The notes under the pieces are model-generated. The model saw only the letters and a program-made list of their open reading frames with translations, searched no databases and was not told the DNA's origin. A DNA stretch of 64,000 nt from Chionis minor (lineage: Eukaryota > Chordata > Aves > Charadriiformes > Chionididae). Below are positions 24,243 to 37,459 of this stretch, one piece after another. Within the stretch, counting starts at the first letter, position 1. Every line of letters begins with the position of its first letter. The position numbers and the translations under genes were made by a program. The stretch is from NCBI GenBank assembly GCA_013398295.1, contig VZSF01000718.1, forward strand, positions 248,001 through 312,000, given 5' to 3'.

Positions 24243-27200
24243 TTTTTGACCTGCTGGTTTGCACACCTGCTGCCAGCGGTGCCTCCCTGCCCTGGTCCCT
24301 ACCAGGGGAGCATTGTGCACATCTCTGCTGAACCACTTGTAGAGCAGGTACTAGCAGTGGTAAGATGCTTGTATTGCAGCGCGAGGGAGGAGCATTGGTG
24401 GGGATTTTTGTGTGGAGATACTTCCCGCCACGCACCCACCCCTCGCCTTCTTCACTGTCCTGGGAGTTCCCCAGAAGAACTGGACAACATCACCTGCCAT
24501 TGACTTCAACTGAAATTACTTTTCCTTCACTTTCTTTCTGCCTGCTAGCAGGTTTTTACTCCATGCCTATGTCTCCACAGTTTAAGATTCTTCTGAGGTT
24601 CCTACACAGGGATGAACATTTGATCCACTATCAACCTGCCTTCCAGTGTGTGTCCTCTTTATTTCCTCTCCCACTGCCTGGGTTTTTGTAACTAATGTTT
24701 CTACTGAAATATCACAAGAAAGGGATGGCCAAAAAAATCGTCTTTATTCAATTTTTTTTTTTTGCTTTCCCTTCAATATTCTAACATGTTCTGACTCACA
24801 AGGGGACCATTTAATTTCATAATAATATTGGTATCTGTGAGAAAAATCAAACAATAAATAAAAACCTAGACAAAGAGGATGCTTTGCATGCTTTTTCTGA
24901 GCATCCTCAGGCAAACTGTGTCTCTCCCCTCTGAAGACCACAGACAGGGAGAGCTGCCAGGTGGGCAGAAGAGGTTGCAGCTGGGCTACCTGACTGCAGT
25001 CTCTGCTGAGAGCTCCTGGGCCTGCCCTGGGGGTCTACGTGGGACCGCAGGTCCTGCTGTCACCTCATCATCCATCAGCCACGATCTGAGCAATCCCTAG
25101 CTGGGCATGGACCTGCTACGGGAGCTCTCTGGCTTCAGATCTAGAGAAGAACATCCCTGGCAGAGAGGCAATCAAGGGGGTCATCTGGAGCAACACCCGG
25201 GTTTACCTTTCTAGTATATGCTGGGGTTTGCTTTTGTTCAGGGCTTTTGGTTCATTTTCATTCTCTTTCAAAAGTTTGCTTTGTGGTGGGATTCAGACTG
25301 CTATGGTAGCGTTAAGGTGAAATGAAAGGTTGCAGTTCATGCCTGAGGTTTCAAACAAAAAGGTTAAATGGTTTATTTGTCCCTTTTACCTTTCCAAAGG
25401 CCCACAATATATTTTCACTAGGGTGTTGTATTTTATGTTAGAAGAGAATAGTCGTGATTTTCTGAATGCAGCTTTTGTGGTGGATTCTGCCATCCCGTGA
25501 AAAGGAACCTTTTCCATTTTACTGACAGTAGGAACCAGCTGTACGTGCTTTGTGCATGCTTTGTGTTTTTTCCCTGTCTGTTGGAGCCTGCTCCTATAGA
25601 AATGAGCTGGAATTTTCCCATTGATGTTGGCAGGAAGGATGATCAGAAAAACGTAAAGCTTCCGCACTAGGAGTCCTTAGTGGTGTTGGTCCTTTTGATG
25701 TAAAGCATCTGCTTTGCCCCTCTGAAGATCCTACTCTAAAATCCTTGGCAATGAGGATGTGAGTTCTGGATGCAGAATAATGACAAAAAGCACATTTCTC
25801 CTCTGCAGCAGAAACTTCGAAATTGCTGGCACAGAGAGATTATTGTTAGAAACTCTAAAAGACAGAGAGTGTAAAAAAACCTTCAAGAAGGGAAAAGCAC
25901 ACATAGCTGATGACTGTTTGTATCATGTGAACACTTAATAGCGTGAAGTGGGCTTAGCGGAAGCAAAAAACATCAGGAGCGCTGAAGGTTTGGCTGAAAG
26001 TGGGTGTAGCACTCTGACATCCCAGAGACTTAGTACCTGAGATTTAACTTGCTCAGCTTACCCAAGTAAAGAGTTACAGCTTTTGTAATGCAATGTGGAA
26101 GATCAGTTTTCAGGTTAAAAAAAAAAAAAAAAAAGTATAAAAACTATCTTTTTTTTTTCTTGCTACTATTCATTTAACATCAGTTTATTTTGTGACTATG
26201 GATGTGTTTAACAAAAGTTCTGCATGTGCTAGGGGAAGAAAAATAAAACTTGTCAAAGTTCATTTGTGAAGGCACTTTATTGTGGCTTACTGAACATAAA
26301 TGGCTAGTAGATAAATTCAGTCATTCAGAATCTGGAGAGGCTAATATTTCAGTTTTCCCAGAAACCTCCCTCTTTTAAGTCCAAAGCTCCAAGAAAGGTT
26401 ATTTGCTGTGTTTTGTATATACAAGTAAGTATAGAAGACCCTATAGGACGCAAGATGTGTCAGCTGGAGCATTGCTGTATTCATCTTCAGTGCCAAGCAA
26501 CTCCAATTACTTTTTGGTCAAACAAACTTTTTATTCATTGAGGTGCAGTTGTTTGCCAGAGCTATTTGCAACCATGTGGCAGAGGGGGTACAATTAATAC
26601 ATTGTAAAAATGAATATTTTTTTTGAATGGTGTATGCGATGGAGATGTAATGGAGCCCCACTGGCAGTGATCTGAGGATTTGCCAGATCGTAGCAGAGCA
26701 CTTGAAATTCTCCGACCGGCAGGAAGGAAAAAAATGTGCACGAGGGAGCCTGTGGGAACTGTATTTTGGTTCAGCAGCGTCCGTTAACATTGTCAAACTG
26801 CCTGTCTCAAATTGTTAAGACTGATCAACTGCCAGTAATTATCATTTAGAAAATTAGTGGCTGCCAAGACCATCACGCACATCACATGTGTTGGTTGGAT
26901 TAGTTTGAAATTACTTTGCTTAAAAAAAAAAATAAAAAAATTCCTGAGCCTGCATCTGCTCCAAGAATAGCATTGAGTTTTGACACATGACAGTTGGTGC
27001 TGGCAGTAGTTATTTTTGTTGTTCGGAGTAGGCTTGGGGAATGCTTTCTTGGAGTGCGTCACTACTGCTGTTTACCTTTTGGGTAACAGGGCTACTGAGA
27101 CCTCTGAACATTTGCAGCAAACCTAAAAATCTAAATAAATAACCAGTGGGGTCACCCTTTCCTTCCTTGCCTATTACACTAGACAGAGAGAGATTTAAAA

Positions 27201-28029
27201 ATACTGGTTGCTCGAAGGAAAACTTTGTTATTTTGCAGTTGACTTCCAGCCACTGTAAAGAAACATATTCAGAGTGGAAGGGCTGAGCGGGGCAGGGCAA
27301 GAGCTTAGAAGCAGCTTTGGCTGCACCCCACCATCGCTTTGTCTTCTACCAAAAAGCCCATACGTCGAAACCGTGGCTTGAGGCAGAGCAAACGTCATCC
27401 GTTTCCTCCTGAAGGAATGTGAATGCAGCCATGACTGAGAGCTAGAGACAATGCAGACACAACCATATCACACAGCGAGTGCTGGGAAAGGAGATGGAGG
27501 CGGAGAAAATGCCACGTAGAAGCCTGCGTGGTGATTTTCATACAGAGGTTTGTGATTTTGTCGGTCATCAATGAATAAGTTGGTGCAAAGTCTCCACGAC
27601 AATGATCTGTGAGTCTGAAGGACTCCAAGTTTGAGTTGTCAGATGGCCCAAGAAAATATCACTTAGGTTTTAGTGTGTGTACCTTTCTGCTTACATTGAG
27701 TGCAAGGGTGTTAAAACTTTGGGTCCTCTCTGCTTTTCCCTCTGGGGTGTCGTTCAGGACGAGTCTGCTGGGGTGACATAGCCAATCTTGGAAGTCCCTG
27801 TTCATGCTCGCTCTCCTGTGTAGTTCACCCAAATCTGTTTCAGAATTTGAAACAAAACATTTTGGAGTGATTGATTTTAAACCCCAGTGTCTCCAGGACC
27901 CAGCAGTCAGAGCAGTGTAACCAACGGGCAAATCATTTGAGCTCAGGTAGTGAAGAATTGCAGCAGAAGAGCCTCTGCATCTAAGGGACAGCAACAGCTC
28001 AGGGTTTTTCTTCATCAGTGCTCACGGTT
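24243..28029. other. single-copy DNA, simple A and T runs
   Basis: No gene recognised. Homopolymers lie at 24753-24764 (T), 26117-26134 (A18), 26149-26158 (T) and 26922-26940 (A-rich). Open frames up to 118 codons (27659-28015, minus) show no known domain. Confidence 0.5.
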
Positions 28030-28560
28030 TGTATCGGATCTACACCTGTACAATAAGTGACGTCATATATCAGCCTAATCTAAGGCTTTGTGCGATACGA
28101 AGGAGAAATTACTCTTTTCAAATAATATTTCAAGTACTGTGAAGGAAGATGCTTGCTTATGACTTGGAGAGTGCCAGATATTATGTCATGAAAATAAAAG
28201 GAAAACGTATTGTGTTTCGTTATTTCATCTATGCAAACACTTAACTGTGTCTAATTCTGTTAATCTAAAATTATAAACAAACTTACTCTGATATAATCTA
28301 ATTTTCATTATAGACACCAAATGCTATTATGTTGGGCAACAAACTGGCTTAAGATAATTCTATCTTTAGAAAATAAGACTGTAATCAACAGATTTATAGT
28401 TTAATAAAGTCTCATGATATATGTATGCCCTATAGCTTTTAGAGCTTTATTTTCAGTTCAGGGTTCCCATTAGTCTAATTTGGGTTTATTGGTACAATCA
28501 TTAGATTTAAGATATGCCTTTTTTCAATCAGCAAAACTGTCAGTGTGAGATACTGTAAAG
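28030..28560. other. AT-rich block with conserved-element texture
   Basis: About 530 bp with no simple repeat and almost no open frame. It is dense in short words often bound by homeodomain and related factors (several TAAT-type cores, plus one GACGTCA at 28059-28065 that matches a CRE site). This texture is common in vertebrate conserved non-coding elements, but it cannot be told from ordinary AT-rich DNA without an alignment. No function is claimed. Confidence 0.2.
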
Positions 28561-31500
28561 CAGCAGTATGAGGGAACCATCTATGAGGGATTTTATTGCA
28601 AAGCTGTTGATGGATGAGGTTTAGGGGCAAGGGCATTCAGCAAGAGCCTGTGTTTTGTCTGGAGTTTGGAAAGGGCAGGGGACAGTGAGGATATGTAGGG
28701 TCCCAACTAGAAAAAGTGAGGTTATTTTAGTCTGAAATAAAGCTTCTGCCAAAAAGTAAAAACCTGTTGTAGATAAAAAATATCTCTTTTTTTATTATTA
28801 TTTTATTTTTTTCTTTCTTTTCTTTCCTACTAGTCAGGTCTAAACTGTAACCTCTGAACAGTGTGGTACAGTTTATTGGCCAAGTAGCTCTGGTATCAAG
28901 ATTTAAAAGCCCTGCAGCAGAGCTCTCCCGGATATGGATGTAGAGAATTAATTGCATCTTATTTGTGGAAATATTTAAGCAAAAGAAAAGAGGGAGAGCT
29001 AAGTGGAAATCTTTCTCATGTGGTTTGTCTGTTTGCATGTGCATGTTTTAGTTTCTGATTTATTTGTTTACCTACTTTTTTATATGTTGAAACAGCAAAT
29101 CTGCTCTGTTTTGCTTTTATTCTAGAACAGCTTTTTGTTTTATTAAGAAAAGCCATGTGCCTGCGGTTTGCTGAGCTTCTTGCCTGAGCAAACCTGTAGA
29201 AATAATTAATTAAGCTTGGATGCTAAGCAAACCGTGGATCTGGGTCATTTGTAAGAAGTAGGTGAGATTTTGTGTGATGATTTTGAGAACCTGATGAGGT
29301 GTGTATAGAGGGGTGTGGGTTTCTTGCTGACTGGCTGTGTGTGATCAGGATTAAAGTACATATACTTTTATTTCAGAGAGTGTATGAAATGTGAGGATAT
29401 GTGAACACGCTCTGGTTTGGGATCTTCGGAAGGGCTGGCTGGGGAGAGACTAGGATCCCTCCCACCTGGTTTGTCCCTGTGCTGTTTCAAGGAATTGTAG
29501 TCTTCCTTAGGTAGACTCTCTTTAAGGTTGGCTAAGAACCTGTAATTAAACATGTGTGGCTTGAGGAGCCTGGGAAGAGCAGTCCCTCTCTATTATGGGC
29601 ATGTCGGCAGGATGGGCACAGCTCAGAGCTGCGAGTGATGGGCCATGGCACCGGCAGCCCTGTCACCGCAGCTGCCCAGCCAAACCCCGAGTGTGACCTT
29701 TTGTGCTGACAGCACAGGGAGACCTTATCTCCAGTATAACTGGAGGCGGCGGGGTGTTTGTCGAGGAGTAGCTTCCCTTCCCGTTTTCCCCCCCTTTGCC
29801 CATGCTTTTGGAGTAAAGAGAGGGTTTCTCTGGCTAGAAAGCTGCGTTTCACAAAGACAGGAACCAAGAAACAGTTCATTTCTATGGAGAGCTGCTATAA
29901 ATATCTTGCTCTGTTAACATAAATTCTTTCACTAAGTGAATCCTACAAACAGAGTTTTGTTCCAACCCTGCAAAATGCTTTGTATGCCCTTGTCACTTTG
30001 TACGTGCTTGTTTGGATGCCGGCACTTCCCCCGGCAAAGTGAGAGGTAAGCCTGACGCTTGCAGGGTGACCATCAATGGACTGAGGGAGTCAGCCCTCAT
30101 AAACAGACCTGCTACGGCTTTGATTTTTTTACATCATTGGGAGCAAAAGGACCACTGGATCTTTTTAAGGCAAGTAGGGCAGAACTTGCTGAAGTCCACA
30201 CTCGCTGGTGTTTAAACCTTCAACTAGGCTGCGATGTTTTCTACCGCCCTGCTCTCTGCTCGTGCTTGCAGCTAGTCTGGGTCAGAAGCTGTAGCTACTG
30301 CAAGGCTTGAAAGCTTCGCAGGGCTTTTAGGAAGCTTGTAATTGCTCCGCTGTGAATCCTACAGTGAGAAAGAGCTTGCCCAGGAGGAAAAAGTCTTCTG
30401 TTTCTGCTAGTACCGTGGAAACTCTATGGACATAAATGGTCCCAGCTGTATGATATGCATCTATCACTCTGCAGAACTACAGGTTTTTGTTTCCTTCCTC
30501 CTACACATTCCTGGTACTGGAAGCCCTCTCCTTGGGAGGAGATCTGCTTCCTTTTAAACACGTTTCTGCACTTGACTATCTGATGTTCAGTCCACGTCCC
30601 TTCCCCCTCTTCGCATGAAATGGCAACCAGCAAACTATTGAAGTTTTAACACAGCTGAAAGATGTGACCCAGAGATGTCTGTCTGGAAAAGGGAAACGAT
30701 TTGGAGTTCAGACAGGTGATAAAACACATGTGTTTATGAGGAAGCATGCTCTCTCCTACTCTCTGTCCTTTTTTCAACTGCATGTGTCTGCTTGTGGAGG
30801 CTGTACTATTTTTGCTTCCCACATGCATGTATGACAAGGTCAAATACAATTCCCTTTCTTGATGCCCTTTTGTGTGTAAGGTGCCTCAAAGTACTTGCTA
30901 GAGCTGTATGTCTGTGCTGGTGGGTTAAAAGTGGAGCAAGCAGTGGATGGGCAGGTATGTAACATGGAGAGAGGAAGCAGAGCAAATAAACTGGTTGTTG
31001 TCCATGGTGCATGGAGAGAAGGACATGTTGATGTTACAGGTAATGTTTCTGCACAGGCTGTCCAGCTGCAGTGCCAGTAGCTTTGTGGAGCAGTCGTAGT
31101 CCCAAATTCTGTCGATGCTTTGCCACTAGATGTAGAAGTGTATGTGTGAGAAATGAGCTCGACACTTTTGGCACATATAATTTAGTTTTAAAATGTGACT
31201 ATTGATTTAGTGGTTCCCTTAGATGTTGCTGATGATGTTTGCTGTTGAAATCTTCTGATTTGGCCCTTGCAACAGCTCGCAGATTGTGCAAATGGTTTTT
31301 GGAGGGGAAATTAACTGGCTTATTTGCATACACACAAAAAAAAGTCTTGCCTCTTTGTGGCTCTCAGGCATGCATCCCTCTTCCCACCCCCCCCAGGACT
31401 GTTATGGATATGTACTTCCAGGGATTGTACCGTCAGCCTGTACCATTCATACATTTTGCAGAGTTCATAATGGAATGCATTCGCGGCTGCAAGTGGCACA

Positions 31501-32509
31501 CGTGCTGCTCTGAATGCTCCTTCTCAGATGTCTCCTGCTTCTGGTAACCCACATTCTGCAGCTGGAGGCTGCACTCTGGGCGCCGCATGAATGGTGCGTC
31601 TTGTGTTTCGGCGAGGCGGAGTGAACTTGATTCTAGGTCAAAATCAAATGTGACATTTCCTAAATGCACGAGTCCAAACTAGTTACAGAACTAAAAAGCG
31701 GAGCCTGTGAGTGCTTTTTGTGTGTTATTTCTCAGCGATTTCTGGTCGTTTTCACTGGGGGGAGAGGGGGAGTTAGAATATGCTTTTATAATCCTGATTT
31801 ACACCTCCAAAACTGGGAGTAGGAAGAAGATAAACCAGTGCCATCTTATTACTTACAGATGTAAAAGACGTACCCTTACAGTACCAAAAATCCGCTTTTC
31901 TTGTTCCAGGCTGAGGGTATCCAGTTTATGGCCAGTGGCCTAGATAAGACCTGCCAGCTCCTCAAATCTGCAGCCTGCTCCTCCCTACTCCGCTTTTCTT
32001 CCCCAAGGTCCTCCCAGGCACAGCGAGAGCAGGCAGTGACCCAGATGCGCTGCTCTGAAAGTGCCATTTGTTTCCAGCACTCAGCGTGCTGGCGGATTTG
32101 ACACATGGCTACACACACATCCATCACTGGACCAAAATACATGTCCCTGCTATTGTAAAGGGTGTTGTATCAGCTAAGTGACTGCCGACAGGGCCAGTAG
32201 CGGCTCGCTCATCCCATGAGGTGTGTGACTGCATGGGATGCCTGCCCTCCAAACATGGAAGGATTTGTTGAGCTGCAGGATGCAGAAGCTGGCTACAACG
32301 ATCATTTAAAAAATTTTTTTGGGGGCTGCTTAAACATTCCATGGGGTTAACAGGCAAGCGTTTTGCTACAACATGCTTTGTTACCTGTCATGCTGTGAAA
32401 AAGGAATAGAGGAAAGACCTTTTTCCACTTCTGTTTTTGGCAGGGAGTGCAGGTCTGTGTTCTTTCTCTTCTCCTGTTCTTCTGACTACAACTTATTTCA
32501 GATTCCTTT
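28561..32509. other. single-copy DNA, no gene seen
   Basis: No gene or transposon recognised. A short T/A-rich stretch lies near 28787-28812. A run of C (CCCACCCCCCCC) lies near 31386-31396. Overlapping open frames around 29532-29917 and 31239-31547 lie in locally GC-richer DNA and resemble no known protein. Confidence 0.5.
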
Positions 32510-32524
32510 GTCTACAGACAGAAC

Positions 32525-32620
32525 TAATACATGTGTATGTATAAATATATATTTATATACCAATATATGTATAAAAATCATCATAGAATCATAGATACGT
32601 AGATACACATATTTATGATT
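32525..32620. repeat. AT-rich simple sequence
   Basis: TATA- and TGTATA-rich low-complexity sequence. Inside it, TCATAGAATCATAG at 32583-32596 looks like the reverse complement of a CR1 tail, but the bases beyond it do not follow CR1, so no element is called. Confidence 0.6.
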
Positions 32621-35600
32621 CTTAGACTGGAACATAAAACTAGTCCTCTCTCCCCTTGTCCAAGCTATAACTTCAATTAGTCTTTCTTCACTTCTTTGTG
32701 GATGCCAAGCCATCAAGTCTCATTCAGCATGGCTAAACAGATATCCATTGATATATCCCTTCCTCCCTCCACCTGCAGCTCTCACCATTATCTCCCGCCT
32801 CTGTTGCCATGGACAACACCCGTGTCCTTCAGTCAGGCCAAAACCTGTCCATCTCCCAGTTCCCTCTGTCTTTACGCTGAGATCAGCAGATTCTTCCTGT
32901 GTAATGTCGGCGTGCGCTATCCAAACCACACAGCTGAAATTCACATCTAAGCACTCATTTGATGTCTTGAATTACTGCAACATCCTTTTCGCTGTCCTCT
33001 TCAAATTATAATTCTGTCTGTCCAGAATGTCTTTGCAAAAGGAATTTGTCCCATTTCCTCGATTTTTAACGGTGGAACTTCCCTTATGCATTCCTCTACT
33101 GTTTCCTTTGTTATTTAGCACGAGGTGCTCATTTTCATCACCAAAGCCCCCCTGCTCCCTCTCTACTTCTCATCCGTCAGCCAGCTCCAAGAGAGCGTCT
33201 TTCTCCTCCAGCCACCCATGGTGCCTGTCTCTCCAGAGCACACAAGTTGCTTCTGAACAAATAGTTACGTGTTTTCTGCTGACCTAACCCCCCCCATTAA
33301 TGTTGGCAGGACTACTTTCTTCTTGTCCTTGAGGTGTCTCCTTTAAAATACTACTTTCTTGGTTTGGTTTTTTTGTTTGGTTGGGGTTTTTTTTCGAGAT
33401 GCAGGTGATGCAGAGTCCCTGCCTGAGCGCAGCACTGGTACAAATAGTAAGCACTCATTGGAGGAATTTTAGACCTTATTGAGATGAAGGCCTTAACCAG
33501 CACCTCCTGTCATTGCAGGCTTTTAAAAACAGGCTCAACGTGCATGGTAATGGCAGCGTTGTAACCATGGCAATGCAAGGCAGGGCTCTCTTATTAGACC
33601 AACTGGCATGGCTGAGGGCTGGACCAGGGTGACACAGGAGAGAGGCTTCTGGCGCAGGAAGGGACTCAGAGCCCCAAAACATATCTCTTTTCTCCCAGCT
33701 GGGTCAGGTGGCCTAATAAAAAGAATAACATAAGTGTGCTCGATCCTGCCTTGAGCGGGGAAGCAGCCTCGGTGGTCATTCAAGGTCCCTTTTAATCCTG
33801 TGGCTCAGTTTTAATAGGGAGAACTGACTTCTCCTTCCGTTCATGCTGCGTGTTCAAGCATATGCTGGTCTGCTGCTGATATCAACAGAAGGTCTCGGAA
33901 TATCAAGAAACCAGAATATCCTCATTAAGGATCTGCTCGGAGGATGTGAGAGTAATATATTGCTCTTTGAGCAGAGGCTGACTTTGTGCAGCAATAAAAC
34001 ACGAATGTTAAACAGGAAGCCAATGACACTTCTGAAATATGCCTGAGACAGTAATCCAGATGCTGCGCAGGGATATAGTATAGCCCTTAAGCCTTACGTT
34101 TATGCTACTCTTTTTGGGTGTTTTGGTTTTTTTTTGTAATACTGCATCTGCATAGTTGGGGGTGGAGGCTGGGGAGCAGAGCAAGAGAAAAACCAGATTT
34201 TTTAGCCTAGTTTCCTGAGGAAGTGGGGGTTAGGCTGTTAACTCCATGTGTCTGCGCACCACTCCTCCTCTTTATAATTTCGCAGGCTGTCTCCAACCAG
34301 GGAGGGGGCTTCAGGGGCAGCCTCAGGCTTCCCGGTCCTTTCTCCAATGCGTTAGCTACTGCAAGGAGATGGGGTTGGTGCGGGGCGGCAGGGGCAGGGT
34401 GCCATGGGCACGCCAGGACCAGTTGGCTGGTGGCTGCAGCAAGGTTTGCGCAGCAAATCTGGACGGGCACCGGGCACCCTGGGCTGTCAGGGAGCCAGGA
34501 GCAGCCCAGGAGGGACTCAGGTTGTAAATTTAGCGTCACGAGCCCAAACAATCTCGAAATCCAGTTTCATTAGTTCCACCACTCAGGCATTTGCTTGATC
34601 TTGAAAAGCAAAAGACAAAAAAAGTAGCGGGGGTTTTGCTGAACAGTAATGACATTTTAAATCCATATAATATTTCAGCAAAATAAATGCTTTTGTGTGG
34701 CTTTTGTATGGCAAAGAGGTTTATATTAATGTAGCGCAATCCTGGAATTACATGAACCTCGTGTTTATTCTGGTTCACACTGGGACACTTGCTTTCTAAG
34801 GGGAGACCTGATGTATTTAAGGGCAGCGTGAAAGAATAAAGACTTGCTTGAGGCCAAAGCATTATGTCACTGCAAAATCTTTTCGTTTGTACTTCTAGTG
34901 TGTTGTCCAGAGAATTTAATTTCCTGTTTTTCATTATGGGAGAATCACTTTTGGAAGACACTAGAGAGCAGGAGGTTATTTGGAAAGTAAACTGTCAAAA
35001 TACAGTTACTTTTTTTGTCTTTCCTGGATATAGAACTCACCAATATGAAATACCATCATTAAAACAAGTAAATAAGTAATCAATGAAATAGCATGAGACA
35101 GTCCTCTTCTTTTCACTCTTCCCTACTCTCAGCCCATTGGTGATTTTCCCTAGGTTTTGCAGCGATGCTTCTCAAATTTAAAGTTCTTACTCCCTTCCGC
35201 TTTGTGTTCTATGACAACCAATGACCTTATTTATTTGCTTTACTTGTCTCACTATAAAAAAAATAAACCAGAGCGTCAGGTTTTCTGTTCTTCCATTTCT
35301 AGTACTCTTGTTTATTTTCAAACTTCCAGAAAGAGATAAAAACAGCTTAGGAAAAATGCTCTCCAGAGCAATCCTTTAAAGAGCAACAAACAAACATTGC
35401 AGATTGGTCCTAAAGGCTGTGCTTCCTTTCTGGGGAGAGAGGGAGAGAGGGAGGGAAGGAGGTGTGGAGAGCGGATGTTTTCTTCTTAGCTTCGCTCTAA
35501 TCATCCGATCTGGGATTTGATAAGCTCCACAAGTCTGACACTGCTGCCTCCTCCCGTCTTCCTCCTTCCTGCCTCTTAGAAGATTAAAGAGAACATGGCA

Positions 35601-37459
35601 AAAAGGAAACAGTTTATTTTCAGCTGGTTGTAGTTAATAATTAGTTTACAGTGCAGCATTTTCATTGTTTGTGTTTTAATCATGTTGCTATGTTCTTTTC
35701 TTACACTGTTTACTTTTCCCTTCACAGGCTTTCTTTGATACAGAAATAGGTTTACAAATAGCTCACTCTTGCAAAACTTCAGGCTCATCTCAACATTTTT
35801 GTATTTCACATCAGGAAATGTGACTATGTGTAGGTGGCGTAGTTTCTGCAGAGACACCCTTTGCCTTCCTCCCCCCAGCCCCCCAGCTCATGGGGTGCAA
35901 TTGCAGACCATGCCATGCTTTCGTCTCGCTCTCAGAGGATTTTGGAATTACAGTAGTTAAGAAAACCAAATGCACAAAATATAGAGTGATTAATGCGTTA
36001 AAGTATTACATGTACAAGATGCAAATATTATTTGACATACTCAAAACTAGCTAAATCTATGAACTGACTGAACTGCAAGATATTAGTAATACACTGTTCC
36101 CTTTCCCAATTTGTCCTAAGGACATGTGTCCTAAAGGACATATGCTGAATTCTCTAAAGATTTAAAACCTGGAAGTAAATTGTCCATGACTTGAGACTGT
36201 TTATTCCCATGTGTGTATTTTTTATGATTTCTTGCACAATGGGAATGGCTGACATCGTGGGTACTATAGTATTGCAGCATTAGCACATATGTTCTATATA
36301 TATTGTCCATTTTCATTGTATGTCATGGATATATCATCCTTCATTAAAGGCCTGGACACTGATTAAAGCACAAAAATGCTTATTGCATGAGTAAGATTCT
36401 CTCTTAAGGGGGAGAGAAAAAATTGTTTATAAAAAAAATAAATTTATAAACCAAATTTTTATAGATAAAAACCTGTATTTACATTACAATTTATTTGCAC
36501 TTCTACATGGCCTTTACTGCTTCTGCAGTGGGTTTATGAATTTGCTGTTTAGTCAGTTTCTGCTAAAGGTACTTTAGGATCAATCCTGTATCTTCAAAAG
36601 AAAAACATTTTCTTCTTTAAGACAAACTGCAAAATCAATTATTAAAACAAAAGCTTCTAAAATCTTACATTATGCTTGCTTTTTTTCCTCGCTATCTTTT
36701 TTAACTTTCATAATGACATGAGTGTTTATTTCTGGCCATAGCAGCAGTTCGCTGATGCCACTGGGATATCAGGCAGGTAAGGATGTGCAGGAGACGCAGC
36801 GTTGGCTCCAGCCACCATGTCCCTGCCTCATTGGCTGCCCTCCCCTAGCTCCAGGGGTGCCCGCAGCATTCCGAGGAGCCAGCTCAGAGGGTTAGAGAGT
36901 GCAATCTATTTTTAGGACTATGGGCTCCATTCATTTATTTTTAAAAAAAAATCGTTTGGGGCATAGTGCTTCTCATTTTTCCGCAAAGAGAAACGCGAGC
37001 ACTCTTCCCACAATTAATGAAGTCATTTTTCTACTGTTTGGAGAACTAAAGTACGTTGCTACAATCACATGCTGCTCGTGTATGAGTAACATTCCCAGTC
37101 TAAGTGCAGGCTGGGTATTGAGCTTGCTAAGAGCTTCCCCTATTGATTGCTCAGCCCTAGTGATTGCCGATGGCCGCCTGACACGGGGGCAGGCAGCTCC
37201 AGCGGGGCAGCCAAGGTAGGTAGTACACACGCTAGCTTTCAGCTCACAAAGAGAAACACGCTTGCTTCTCTCCCAGGCAGTGTGGATGGCAAAGGATGCC
37301 ACAGATTGTGGGATCTTCTCAGAACGATTTCAAAATGCAGGATTTCTGAATGGGCTGTGAGTGCCATCATGTTTGCCTTTCTGCGGTTGGTACCCTCACA
37401 GTGTTGTGCTCCTCTTGCTCACCATAACCACTAGCTGTCCCACCAAGTGTTTCTTACCA
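32621..37459. other. single-copy DNA, no gene seen
   Basis: No gene recognised. A T/G-rich simple tract lies near 33356-33395. A purine-rich (GGGAGAGA-type) tract lies at 35432-35462. Bases 34240-34530 are locally GC-rich, with overlapping open frames on both strands that match nothing known. Bases 36418-36480 are almost pure A and T. Confidence 0.5.

Noticed and set aside
23826..24320. 164-codon minus-strand frame
   Set aside because: It is the antisense shadow of the CR1 ORF2 remnant and then runs into unique DNA. The antisense frames at 9621-10103 and 37855-38319 are rejected for the same reason.
32583..32596. CR1 tail-like TCATAGAATCATAG
   Set aside because: The sequence on the side where CR1 should continue does not match, and the surroundings are AT-rich simple repeat.
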